Shown: in pieces, positions 23,755-35,000 of the stretch
How positions within the stretch are numbered: position 1 is the stretch's first letter
Layout of the letters: each line of letters starts with the position of its first letter
Assembly: GCA_018398815.1 (NCBI GenBank)
Contig: CM031614.1
Coordinates: forward strand, 48,492,644 to 48,556,643
Origin: Conus ventricosus
Lineage: Eukaryota > Mollusca > Gastropoda > Neogastropoda > Conidae
DNA length: 64,000 nt
Reading direction: 5' to 3'
Notes under the pieces: generated by a model
Seen by the model: only the letters and a program-made list of their open reading frames with translations
Databases searched by the model: none
Told to the model about the DNA's origin: nothing
Translations under genes and position numbers: made by a program

Positions 23755-23935
23755 GAAAGGAGAAAACAGACATAGAGGAGAGTGAAGGAGACTGTGGAAA
23801 GAAAGGAGAAACAGACATAGAGGAGAGTGAAGGAGACTGTACAAAGAGAGGAGAAACAGACACAGAGGAGAGTGACAGAGAGAATGAAGGAGACTGTGGA
23901 AAGAGAGGAGAAAGAGACGTAGAAGGGGTCGAAGG
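23755..23935 (+). repeat. 45-bp coding minisatellite (acidic/lysine repeat)
   Basis: Three to four imperfect 45-bp units encode KGETDIEESEGDCGK-like 15-residue repeats. They lie between the transposase tail and the OTU region. The opposite strand gives long Leu/Ser/Phe-rich open frames that are shadows of this repeat. Confidence 0.85.
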
Positions 23936-23941
23936 AAACGG

Positions 23942-24490
23942 GAGGAAATAGGGGACGAGAGAGTCTTCGTCACAGGCGATCAAATGGGACCTGAGCAAGA
24001 ATTCGTCCCAACAAATGCATACTGGCGCGCGCGACAATGTGCACGGCTTGGTCTCCCCTGGCCCCGCATGTTGCCAGAACGGAAACGGCAGGCAGTCCTG
24101 ACAGCCCCCAAAGTGTCAGCAATATAGTTGGGGATGGCAACTGTCTGTATCGTGCCTTGAGTTTAGAAGTGTGTGGGACACAAGACTTCCACAAAGAAAT
24201 TCGAGCACAAATCGTAAATATTTGTGTGTACAACATGAGCCATTCTCCAGATACTTGGGACAAAATCTTGAAGAATATCTCAATGAGAACACACTGGAGC
24301 TAGGGTCATGGGCTCAGACGTGGAGATTTTGGCAGCTGTCACCAGAGTTGTGGTTTACACAGCTGTCTCCCCAACAAACAGGATGTGGTTGTCTTACAAG
24401 CCGCTGTTTCCCGGGCCTCTGGTCTTCAGCGAAGAAAAAATCTACATCAGAAATCTCTGTAAGCACTTTGAAAGAGTGCTTTGTGTGCTT
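23942..24490 (+). pseudogene. OTU-like cysteine protease region inside the Tigger element
   Basis: OTU proteases cleave ubiquitin linkages and occur in some transposons. The catalytic-Cys block reads NIVGDGNCLYRALSLEVCG (near 24122-24180), with the Asp and Cys of DGNC both present. After the stop at 24301 and a frame change, GSDVEILAAVTRVVVYTAV follows, then IYIRNLCKHFERVL (near 24440), whose His fits the C-terminal catalytic histidine. Upstream, another frame reads FVPTNAYWRARQCARLGLPW, probably the domain leader. About 180 residues in total suits an OTU domain. It lies 270 bp beyond the transposase on the same strand, within the same TIRs. Two frameshifts inactivate it. It could be the 3' exon of the transposase transcript or a second gene. 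Confidence 0.78.
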
Positions 24491-25125
24491 TGAATTGACC
24501 ACTGAAGTCTACTGTTGCAGGAATTTGGTGTGGCTTTTACATCTATTTCGGTTGATTAGTGTTCTCATGTGTTACATTTGACTGAATGTAACAAAACCAC
24601 ATAGGCCTTTTTATGGCTTTGTTGTTTTAGCTTTACTTTTATTTCGTATTATGTTTCCTATTAAATTACTCTGCATTAGTTTTAGATATGATTTTGGACG
24701 TGTCTGCACACACATAAAACGAACAGAATACGTGAGGGGGACATTAATTAAGACAAAAACATTTTTGTGTTGTTCTTTTTACAATTAATAATTGCCTTAC
24801 ACCATGAATTCTAATGACGAATAATTACCGTTCAACGTCTATAGGGCAGTCTTTACTTTTCCAGGAGTTCATTCTGTTCTTGCTGTTGGTATCTCCCCCT
24901 TCTCCTCCCGGATTGTTTCATTTTTTCCGTTGAGAAATAGGATTCTTGGCAGTTCGCTTTTGCATCAAGTCATTTGTGTCACTTAGATGGTGACATGATA
25001 CTATCTTCTGAAAACTATCTAGTAGAATGTCCCTCCCCTGTCCCTCAACTTTGATTCCCTTTTGGAAGTCGCGTGTTTTTCAGTCACTGTCTCAAATTTT
25101 TGTTCCACTGAACCTGATGTGGTGG

Positions 25126-25179
<54 letters not shown>

Positions 25180-26141
25180 GTGTGCGCGTGCATGCGTGTG
25201 TGCATGCGTGCGTGCGTGTGTGTGTGTGTGTGTGTTCTGATTTTTTAATCATCTGTACCATCTTATCAAAACAGACTGGACATGAGCGCGTGGGTCTGCA
25301 CAAACCTTTTTTTTCTTTTTTTTTTAAGTGATTGTAAAATGTGCTGTAACAATACTTTCATGATCAGTGGACTCAGTTTTGCACGGTTTAATTTGCGCAC
25401 ATGTTTGTATGTTTAGGAATGTTAAGTAAACTAAGCTTTTGCTTTAACGTAAAGATTTTAATGGATGTCAAGGTAATGAAGATGTTAATCTTGTGAGTTA
25501 ACGGAGGGAGAAGGGGAGATTCTAGGGAAACAATTAGAATCTGTTAGATCAGTAAAGACGATCATATCTGTCTCAATAATTGTTTCATTCAGTTTCAGGA
25601 CTTTCATTACAAGTAAGTCCCCTTTGAATTTAAAAGATTGTTTTGATTTTAATGTAATTGCTAAACCGATAAAAAGTATTTATCTCTGTGTGATCATTTC
25701 TTTCCGTTTGATTATTTAGATCAAAACGAATGATTCAGACGGTTTCTGATGACAGAAATATTGCTTGTAGGCAGCGTTGTGTTTGCCGAAAAAGAAGGTT
25801 AATTTTAATCTTTATTTCTCTTATTCTTTTTTTTTTTAGTTTTATTTAATATACTTGCTTGTTTTTATTGTCATTTTTAATGAGCTAACATAGATTTATT
25901 TGGCTTTGGATTTTCAACATTTCAAGGAGCAAGGATTTGGTTTCGTCTCTTTAAAAGTTTCTCTGTTCAAATGTTGTTCTTTTTTTCCACAAAGTGATTA
26001 TGATGTGTGTTGTTGCTGTGGTTTTTATTAGTTTTTTGTTTTGTTTTGTTTTGTTTTAATCGGTTGAAATGATTAAATGGAAAATAAATCCCCCAAAATC
26101 GAATGTCTAAAAAAAAGGTGTTGAATAAGTGTTTTTGAGTT

Positions 26142-26183
<42 letters not shown>

Positions 26184-26204
26184 ATCCCCCTCTCACATTC
26201 ACAG

Positions 26205-26258
<54 letters not shown>

Positions 26259-26331
26259 CACACATCTACACGCACTTCCCCTTCTGCCCCCACCCCCTCC
26301 ACATATGAAAGCTATACAAGGCACGTCTAGC

Positions 26332-26373
<42 letters not shown>

Positions 26374-26460
26374 GCCCGTGCTATACTGTATAATACACGT
26401 GTAGTAGTTACATGTAAGTCGACGTGTCTTCTCTAAAACTACAGTAAATTCGAGATATCC
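24491..26460. other. non-coding right half of the Tigger element with microsatellites
   Basis: AT-rich sequence with no coding signal. It contains (GT)n at about 25127-25235, (AG)n at 26142-26180, (CT)n at 26207-26255 and (CA)n at 26335-26370. Confidence 0.85.
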
Positions 26461-28023
26461 GTGACAAACGGATACGTCGAAGTACGCATAACTCGACGCA
26501 AAATCTGTTTCCCCTGGAGCGTCGACTTAAGCGTACTCGACTGTAGCCTGGATCCCACGCATTACATTTCTGCGCCCGGGATGAGTTGGGACGCTTTCTT
26601 AAAGTTTACTGGAGTACAGATTGATTTATTGTCAGATTTACCAATGATTCAGATGATTGAAAACGGATTGCGCGGAGGAATTAGTATGGTGTCGCATCAT
26701 TACTGTAAAGCAAACAACAAATACCTAGATGATTATGATCCGAGTAAAAGGTCTAACTATCTTATGTATTTAGATGCAAACAATCTGTATGGTTGGGCTA
26801 TGGCGCAATCACTTCCATTACGCAACTTTAAAATGTACACAGGCGGCAGTACAAATAATATTCAAAAAGCATTAAAGTGGTTGGCAGTTGACGCCGGGGT
26901 CAACAGCGTGGTTTCATTCTAGAAGTTGACTTAGAATATCCTCATGAACTCCATGACCTGCATAATGACTATCCATTAGCAGCAGAAAGCCTAAAGATGG
27001 CGAAAACAGAACCGCCTAAACTTGTGCCTAATCTTCAGGGCAAAAAAAATTATGTATGTCATTACAGACTTCTGCAATTTTATTTAAGGCATGGTTTAAA
27101 GTTGACAGCTGTTCATCGTATAATCGCTTTTGATCAAGAACAGTTCATGAAACCATACATCATGAAGAACACTGATCTCAGAACTAAATCTACAGATGCT
27201 TCAGAAAAAGACTTTTTCAAGCTGATGAACAACAGTTGTTTCGGAAAGACTATGGAAAATCCGCACAAGCGTAAAGATGTTAGATTGGTCACCAGAGAGA
27301 ACGAAGCAATTAAGCTGACTTCAAAACCTAATTATCAGGACTTTAGAAGATTTCATGATCAGCTTTTTGGCATAATGATGAAAAAAAGAAAGTCAAATTG
27401 GACAAACCTGTATTTATTGGGTTTACCGTTTTAGAATTATCAAAGCTTTTGATGTTAGAATTTCTTTATGACTACTTTAAACCCTCGTATCCAGAGTCCA
27501 GAGTACTTTACACAGATACAGATAGTTTTGTTATAGATATCCCTACTGAAGACATCTATAAAGACATGGAATTAGAAGTAGCTAAAGGAGCGAGCGGATG
27601 GTACGACACATCTGATTATCCTAAAGATTCGCCTTTGCATTCAATTACTAATAAGAAGGTTTTAGGAAAGATGAAGATGAATTATCTGGAAAGGTGATTA
27701 AGGAGTTTATTGGTTTAAGGTCGAAAATGTACAGTATTTCGAGCCAGGAGAAAACCATTAAGAAAGCAAAGGGAATATCCCGCAGTGTTGTGCAGTCAAA
27801 CATATCACATGATAACTACAAAGAGCATTGTTTGACAATAAGACTTTTCATCATGACAACGTAAAACTGCGATCTAATCTACATGAGATCAACACAACGG
27901 TTGTAACAAAGAAGTCATTAGATAGAACAAACACAAAACGTGTGTTTGTTAATCCAGAGTTTTCATTGCATATGGACATTGGAGAACCGTCAATTAATTA
28001 AAGCGGAACTGTGTCTGGCGGGA

Positions 28024-28890
28024 TTATCTGCGTTCTTCTTTCACAAAAGATCTTTGAGGAGCTGGTTGTTTTGTTGTGTCAGTTTCTCGTAAATAATACA
28101 CGGGCGGATTCATTTTTACAATTCTTTTTATTTCATACGGATCAACACTCCAAACTGGATCGGTTGCCCTGATGCGAGTGTCCCCTTCTGCTTCCCCCGG
28201 TACATAAAGGTACCTTACTTTCAACAAATGGCAATAGTTTGCCGGATGAAGACTCTCCTTCAGCAACATTTATTGTTTTTCTTTTGATTGCTTGTACTGG
28301 TTTTAACCCTTTAAATTCTTCATTATTCATTGCGCGTAGAACTGAGGGCAGTCTTCTAACCCATTCTGTGTTGCGAGAATTGTCAATCAGCTCTCTGTGA
28401 TACTGGTAAGAAAAAAGTCTTTCAGCTAACTGTTTGTTAAAGTTTTCGACTAAAGCCTGTGATCTGTGAACTCCTGGAATGCCTCTTTTAATGGTAACTC
28501 TATGTTTCAACAATAATTGATTCACTTGGCCTTTAAATTCTTTTCCATCATCGACTTGAATCATGCGAGGATAAGTTAAAGGACCTCGCTGGTATATCAG
28601 CTGTATGGCAACAGCAACAGCAGAAGCACTCTTTTGTGTTAATGGTTCCGCATCTTTGTATCTTGAAGCTATGTCAATGACTGTGAGTGCGTACTTAAAT
28701 CTTTTTCGTCTAATCGTATCATGAGGTAAATATAGAAGGTCCATTTGATGGGTGTCGTTTGAGTTGTATTCACAAAGTGTGGTCTGTATTCGTCTAGGGC
28801 AGGTTAAAAATTTGCCAAATCGCTGTTTAGATAACCATTCTTTTGCTGTTTGTTCACTGACCCCCGCTGCTTGGCTTAGCTTTTTTTTGC
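28024..28890 (-). pseudogene. Polinton retroviral-type integrase, one clear frameshift
   Basis: This enzyme inserts the element and makes the target duplication. On the minus strand the N-terminal helical region reads KKLSQAAGVSEQTAKEWLS (near 28890-28830). The catalytic core starts at HQMDLLYLPHDTI (first Asp, near 28740), then MIQVDDGKEFKGQ (second Asp, near 28560) and RSQALVENFNKQL (Glu, near 28450). The spacing of about 35 residues is right for a DD35E integrase. After EGESSSGK the frame breaks near 28240 and resumes as VRYLYVPGEAEGDTRIRATD and QPAPQRSFVKEERR, the usual C-terminal tail, ending at 28024. It converges with polB, the stop codons lying about 20 bp apart. All three acidic residues are intact. 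Confidence 0.9.
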
Positions 28891-28968
28891 TGTGATTCCC
28901 CTTTCCAATATCCTTTTGGGGAATAATAGATTTTGTTTTATTTTTTATTCACCAATTATGCGCAACAA

Positions 28969-29968
28969 NNNNNNNNNNNNNNNNNNNNNNNNNNNNNNNN
29001 NNNNNNNNNNNNNNNNNNNNNNNNNNNNNNNNNNNNNNNNNNNNNNNNNNNNNNNNNNNNNNNNNNNNNNNNNNNNNNNNNNNNNNNNNNNNNNNNNNNN
29101 NNNNNNNNNNNNNNNNNNNNNNNNNNNNNNNNNNNNNNNNNNNNNNNNNNNNNNNNNNNNNNNNNNNNNNNNNNNNNNNNNNNNNNNNNNNNNNNNNNNN
29201 NNNNNNNNNNNNNNNNNNNNNNNNNNNNNNNNNNNNNNNNNNNNNNNNNNNNNNNNNNNNNNNNNNNNNNNNNNNNNNNNNNNNNNNNNNNNNNNNNNNN
29301 NNNNNNNNNNNNNNNNNNNNNNNNNNNNNNNNNNNNNNNNNNNNNNNNNNNNNNNNNNNNNNNNNNNNNNNNNNNNNNNNNNNNNNNNNNNNNNNNNNNN
29401 NNNNNNNNNNNNNNNNNNNNNNNNNNNNNNNNNNNNNNNNNNNNNNNNNNNNNNNNNNNNNNNNNNNNNNNNNNNNNNNNNNNNNNNNNNNNNNNNNNNN
29501 NNNNNNNNNNNNNNNNNNNNNNNNNNNNNNNNNNNNNNNNNNNNNNNNNNNNNNNNNNNNNNNNNNNNNNNNNNNNNNNNNNNNNNNNNNNNNNNNNNNN
29601 NNNNNNNNNNNNNNNNNNNNNNNNNNNNNNNNNNNNNNNNNNNNNNNNNNNNNNNNNNNNNNNNNNNNNNNNNNNNNNNNNNNNNNNNNNNNNNNNNNNN
29701 NNNNNNNNNNNNNNNNNNNNNNNNNNNNNNNNNNNNNNNNNNNNNNNNNNNNNNNNNNNNNNNNNNNNNNNNNNNNNNNNNNNNNNNNNNNNNNNNNNNN
29801 NNNNNNNNNNNNNNNNNNNNNNNNNNNNNNNNNNNNNNNNNNNNNNNNNNNNNNNNNNNNNNNNNNNNNNNNNNNNNNNNNNNNNNNNNNNNNNNNNNNN
29901 NNNNNNNNNNNNNNNNNNNNNNNNNNNNNNNNNNNNNNNNNNNNNNNNNNNNNNNNNNNNNNNNNNNN
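28969..29968. other. assembly gap, 1000 N
   Basis: Exactly 1000 N bases. It hides the right end of the Polinton and the 5' part of the next RTE-like relic. Confidence 1.
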
Positions 29969-30935
29969 CTGCCACTCTTCATAGACTCAAGAAGGGCTTA
30001 ACAGAGTCTGGCAGGAGGCATGCAGGCCACAGTGAAGAAATTTAACATCAGGCAGAAGCCAGTTAACACCATCAGCAAACTGTACTTTAAAACAACTTAT
30101 GTGCTGATACAGGGTGCTGTTGAAAATGGTTCCATATGTCAGTTGGAGTTCATCAGGACGGTTGTCTGTGTCTCTCACTTTTCACACACTCTGGAAATGC
30201 ATCACGGCTGATGCAGTTGAAGATCATGTCAGCAGAGTGGGTATGGGAGAAGGAAAACCGTCACAACCTTCAGTTTGCAGATAACGTCGATGGCCTGGCA
30301 GGCAGTGAAGGAGAACTCACCAAGCTTGTGAAATGACTGGATGAAACATTCAACAGATGTGGCATGGAAATCAGCGCTGAGAGGACCAAGTGGATGGCCA
30401 GACACACCACCATCATCATGCTGATGTAACTTACCGTGTCTAGAAGTTGAAAAGTTATCAGGGATCTGTCATTAGCAGTGAGGGACCCAAACCAGAAATC
30501 CTTTCACTCAAAGGCAACAAATGCAACCACAGCACTGTTCAAATGAAAACCAGCATGGAAGGACAAAAATACTTCATGAAACACAAGAAGAGGCACCTGT
30601 GTGCAGTGGTGAGTTAGGGATGTATTCCATCTTTCAGTATGCATGCAAGACATGGACCCTCACACCAGATCTGGAAAGAAGAATCCCAGTTGTGAAAATG
30701 CGATGTTAACGCAAAGTATTATGTCACAATGTTAGATATCCTGATCATGTCATCAGTCAACAAGTGTGCCAAACCCCCAGTCAAGAAAAGAACTATGTTG
30801 ATATGGCCGTGTAACGTGGTCCAATGGCCTTGCTAAAACAATCCTCCGGGGAACTGTTGAAGGCTGGAGAGGGAAGGGAAGACAGAAAACTCTGTGGGCT
30901 TACAACATGTACAGAGTGGAGAGGAAAACATTTTC
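29969..30935 (+). mobile_element. RTE-like non-LTR relic (RT palm to C terminus), dead
   Basis: After several frame-broken blocks the sequence reads NLQFADNVDGLAGSEGELTK (near 30270), the RT catalytic motif with the second Asp changed to Asn. Next comes RCGMEISAERTKWMA, then KTWTLTPDLERRIPV (30650), and a C-terminal stretch with RQKTLWAYNMYRVERKTF-like reading. The order fits the 3' half of an RTE-type ORF2. The L1-like insertion cuts the relic at 30936, and its 3' continuation lies at 39029-39740. The first 250 bp are an inverted duplicate of window positions 1-250. Confidence 0.85.
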
Positions 30936-30999
30936 TTTTTCTTTTTTTAAATATGTTTTATTCCTCCTCTCTCATCCCTCCACTCTACAGTTCCTTCAC

Positions 31000-31337
31000 T
31001 TTTCTCCCTTCTTCACGCACTCATCCTTCGACATGGATTTAACAAACAATTTGACATAAGCATGTCCAGTACATGTACAAATGTAAGGATGTGTAGTTAT
31101 AAACAATAAATGAATTATGAATAGTAAATATACAATTGTTACAATCTGGCAATTTTTCTTTGTGTTTTACTCAGTTTGAATGAGTGGGGGAAAAAAAAGA
31201 GAAAAAAAGTAGTAGTTACAAGGAGGTTTGTTTTTCATTTTCAGTTACAAACAAACTGACAAACACAGAACATTATAGTGACAAAACAGTAATACTAGGT
31301 ACTATGAATTTGAGAAAATAACATGCATCCACACAAT

Positions 31338-31420
<83 letters not shown>

Positions 31421-31584
31421 TACGTATGTACACATATACACCACATGTATATATGACTATACATACACACACCTGCATACACATCACACATATAACACAT
31501 ACATATACATACACATATATATACATAATGCAAATACACATACCAATACATATAAAAATGCACGACTACAACACAGAGGCGAAA

Positions 31585-31654
<70 letters not shown>

Positions 31655-32080
31655 GTAAAGGATACAGGAGAGAGTTGTTAGTTGATTATCATAGATGATA
31701 CAGCATATATATATAAATACATGATACTCTATCGCTAGTATCAGTTGAAGTTGATCTATACATAGTATAGTTTTTGTGTAGTAAGTTACGTGGAGTGAAA
31801 CAAGTTAGAGTATGATGAGACCTCTTTGGAATGCTCAAGGTAGGTTTCTACAACTTCCTCTTTTCTTTTCTTTTTTTCTTATACGGCATGCCACACACAG
31901 CTTGTATAATATTGATAGGAATCGACTAAGTACTGTAACATAGTATAAATATGAAAACAGATTGCATGATTGATAATAACCATAACAGAGAAATACAAAA
32001 AAATTTTGAAAAAGTAATAAAATAAAATCTTTGACAGCAGCCATAGGGCTCTATCCAGTTTTGTTAATAAAAAGAAACCG
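31000..32080. repeat. LINE 3' UTR region with two (CA)n microsatellites
   Basis: Non-coding 3' portion of the L1-like LINE. (CA)n tracts lie at 31340-31411 and 31587-31651, separated by (CATA)-rich sequence. Confidence 0.85.
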
Positions 32081-32084
32081 TATT

Positions 32085-35000
32085 TCAAAGATCAAGAAAA
32101 AAGTGTGGAATAGGCAGCCAACTTTCTTCAAATTCTCTATATGTGTTGTTCAAAAAAGATACATATATTTCTGATTCCAATCTGTTTCTAAGAAATGTTA
32201 TGAACAACTGGACATTTGGGTGTATATTTTGCAATTTTGTCTTGTATATATAAAATTTAGCCAGAAGCAGAATAAAATCTAGAGGCTTGTCTGTTGTAAT
32301 ATTTTGTTTTACTCCGAACAAAACTAATTCTTTTCAATTTGAAGGTAATCACAATGTGGACATTTTTCCTTAAGCAAATGTTCAAAACCGGTCCAAAATC
32401 TGTTGACAATAGCACAATCATACATGTGTGGAATGCATTGCTCATCCATATTACAAAAGTTGCAAATAGGGGAATCGGTAATTTTAATCCTGAACAAATA
32501 TCTCTGAGTGGGGAGTAATCTATGTAATAGTCTGGTTTGAAACCATCTGAGCTGTACATCTTGGTAGTTTTATAATAATGTGAAAAAATATGCTTCCAGC
32601 TCAGAGTTTCAAACAAGTTGTTCCATTTTTTGACTGCTGTTGGAATAGCATCATTTCCATTTAAAATGGTCTGCACATGTTTATTGCCCTTATAAATAAA
32701 GGACCATGTCATCGAGTCTAAAGTTTTGTATCTGTTGGTTAGAACTACATTTAACTTTTGACTATATGTTCGGACTGCGTCGACAATACCTTCGTACAAT
32801 ATAAAATTGGTTCTTATACCTGGGTACTTAAGCAGAAATTGGTTATATGTCATAAATTGACCATTATCATTAATTATATTTTTTACATAGAAAATGTCAT
32901 AGTCACACCATTCTCGCACCCAAACTACCCTTCGTCCCCGTATAATATTAACCCTTACAGTGGTTATTTAACAATGTACTATTAAGTATGTTGTCTGGTG
33001 AATTTCCAGAAGGAAAGTTTTAAAAGAATAGTTACGTTTGTATGATATGCATAACTTTTCAACGGTTAGTATTTGAACATGACATGCAGAATAAAAATTG
33101 TTAGTAATTGAATAAAGAATAATATAAAACAGAACTGGGGTGCTTGTGAGTGTTTGATTAGGTGCTGACCTGTCCAGAATGTGAAAATAACAGGTGAAAA
33201 CAGGTGGCACATCCTGCTTGTCATTCTCACGAGCTTGTTCACAAATAATCCAGTCTATGGTGTTCCACACTATCCAGAAATAAGTCATTGCCTTTTTCAA
33301 AGGAAAGTCAGTGTGGATTATAACTGTCTTTCATGCAGGTAATTCAGGTAAGAATGAATAATGTACAGTTCAGTTTTCACATTGAAATCGTGTGCTGCTA
33401 ACACACGAAAAAAACAAAATGGTCACTATCAACAAATGTAATAGTCAGCCCACACTGTCGTCATTTATGTTTGAAAGGTTTAGGATCATCTGGAAGCGCT
33501 ACACTGAGTTTTTCTTCCCCACTGAATAGCATCTTGAGATTCCCCTCACCCTTGGGCACTCATCCAGTCACTGTCTGTGTCGATCTCAAAATCACGATTG
33601 CATGGTGCTTGATCTAAATCAAAACATCACCCATCACACCCAGTTCATTCAAAATGTCCATAACTTCTTCTTCACCTGCTTTTTCACAAAAATTCAGCAA
33701 AAACATCTTCAAACAAGTTCCTAATTCTATCATGTTCGCTTCGGCGCTGCCATTTTTGTTCGCCAGACGAGTCGATTTCAAACTATGCATACAAGCTGCT
33801 ACTAACCATAATCTAAGCTAAAAATTGAAATCCATGTTCCGGGCCGCTCATCACTCATGAAAATTAGTTTGTCACTGAGCCATAGTTTCGTATCTGCGTG
33901 TGTCTGTGAACTAGGCTCGCACGGCTCACCCTCCCCAGCGCGTTTTTTGGGTCGCGACAACCAGTGACGGCCATGAGGGAATGGCGTGACATTTGTCGCG
34001 AAAACCCAGCATAAGGTTAATGTTTAAGAATACATTCAGACATGAATTCATGCACAGAAGATACACAACATTGTACATAGTTTTTTGTAATGTTTAAAAC
34101 ATCCTTCCAGAATGGGTTTCCAACATTTTCAATAATAAATTAGCATATTCGCTCCAAAATGTTTTAAATGTCCAAACCCTAGAAACATATTAAGGGTAAA
34201 ACCCTTTCCACCAGAATCAGAGTTCAGTCTCCTTAACCAAGATATCTTCATAGAAGCCCAAAAAGTTTTCCAACATTCAGCATCTTCAATCCACCTTCAA
34301 AGAAACTGTTTTTCAACCACAGACCTTTTGATTTTGCCTTGTTTGCCTTTCCACAAAAACAGTACAGTTCTTTTTCTAAGATTTCAAAAAAAGTCTGGTG
34401 GGTCAGGCAAATTAAATAATATAGATAATTTTTGAAAACACAAAGGGTTTTAATACAGTTATTTTTCCATAGGGAAAGTAATCTGTCTTTTTTTCCAAGA
34501 CGCTAAGACGCGTCTGATTGAAAAAAGTTTGTCCTCGTAGTTTAGTTGTACAATAGTGTCAGTGTTGGTGAAAATGTAATGCCTAAAACCTTAAAAGTGC
34601 CTGGGTCCCAAACAAAATTTCTTATCACCATATATGCATCCAGAATTTTTTCTGTTACCATCCAAACAATTTGGGGTTTTGTCAAAATTTATTTTTAGAC
34701 CAAAAAATATGTGCAAATCTTGAAAGGGGTATGTACTGCTTAAATAAATGACTTTTTGACCATCAAGGCACAAGTTGTGTCATCAGCAAATTGGGATAGA
34801 AAAGTTTACTTTATTTTAATTTTAATTCCTTTGATGTTCACATTACCGGATCATGAGAGACAAAAATTCCGCACAGATTAAATACAAAAAAGGGTGGGGC
34901 AGGATCCCCCTGTCTGACTCCTCTTTCTATTGAAAACCAAGGAGTGTATTGGCCATTGACCGAGATACAGGTAGAAATTTGGTTATAAAAAGTCATTATC

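Larger units (their letters stand above)
21490..26543 (+). mobile_element. Tigger/pogo-type DNA transposon, 5054 bp, TA target duplication
   Basis: The element is flanked by TA (21488-21489 and 26544-26545) and begins and ends with CA...TG. The ends show an imperfect inverted repeat of about 22 bp (left CACCCCAGTACGCTTAACTC; right, reversed, CAGTCGAGTACGCTTAAGTC). A 29-bp subterminal motif containing GTCGAAGT and CGCATAACTCGACG occurs at 21517-21545 and again, two mismatches apart and in the same orientation, at 26470-26498. It encodes a DDE_1 transposase (22024-23673) and an OTU-like protease region (23942-24490). The rest is AT-rich with microsatellites. It interrupts the Polinton polB gene, so it is younger than the Polinton. 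Confidence 0.9.
19558..28001 (+). pseudogene. Polinton DNA polymerase B, interrupted by a Tigger transposon
   Basis: Protein-primed family-B polymerases replicate Polinton genomes. The N-terminal region starts MDKIYEGPDELFEAMQEDLS and includes QVPGKLTIDPPVKVMLAVL. The 3'-5' exonuclease blocks follow: YVVYADFESL (20570), FFHNLGGYDSHLIM (21006) and NADVCLLADIFENYRKT (21425). Between them sits a zinc-like CWICGLEL/DHDHISGKFRGAAH segment. The Tigger element occupies 21490-26543. Polymerase motifs resume after it: YLDANNLYGWAM (motif A, 26770), FFKLMNNSCFGKTMENP (motif B, 27213) and VLYTDTDSFVIDI (motif C, 27510). The stop is TAA at 27999-28001. Removing the insertion and one TA leaves the codon phase continuous. 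Independent frameshifts near 19870, 20310, 20800, 20980, 26920, 27390 and 27690 also break the gene. Confidence 0.9.
10000..28968. mobile_element. degenerate Polinton/Maverick (adintovirus-like) element, right end in gap
   Basis: The block encodes the expected Polinton set: packaging ATPase, minor and major capsid proteins, DNA polymerase B and retroviral-type integrase, plus several lineage-specific genes. Genes at 10.1-14.4 kb lie mainly on the minus strand, capsid and polymerase genes on the plus strand, and the integrase on the minus strand at the far end. Subtracting three later insertions (about 7.8 kb) leaves about 11.2 kb of element, at the short end for Polintons. No adenain-like protease is recognisable. 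The left terminus is the AG-starting hairpin at 10000. The right terminus would lie in the gap from 28969. Frameshifts occur in nearly every gene, so this copy is not expected to be functional as sequenced. Confidence 0.92.

Noticed and set aside
23347..24037. Leu/Ser/Phe-rich minus-strand frames that look like membrane proteins
   Set aside because: They are the antisense of the transposase tail and the 45-bp coding repeat.
31273..31698. Thr/His or Cys/Val repeat proteins
   Set aside because: Translations of (CA)n/(GT)n microsatellites.
32968..33300. 110-codon minus-strand frame as an intact piggyBac transposase core
   Set aside because: No DDD motifs recognisable; kept only as part of the deleted piggyBac-type element.
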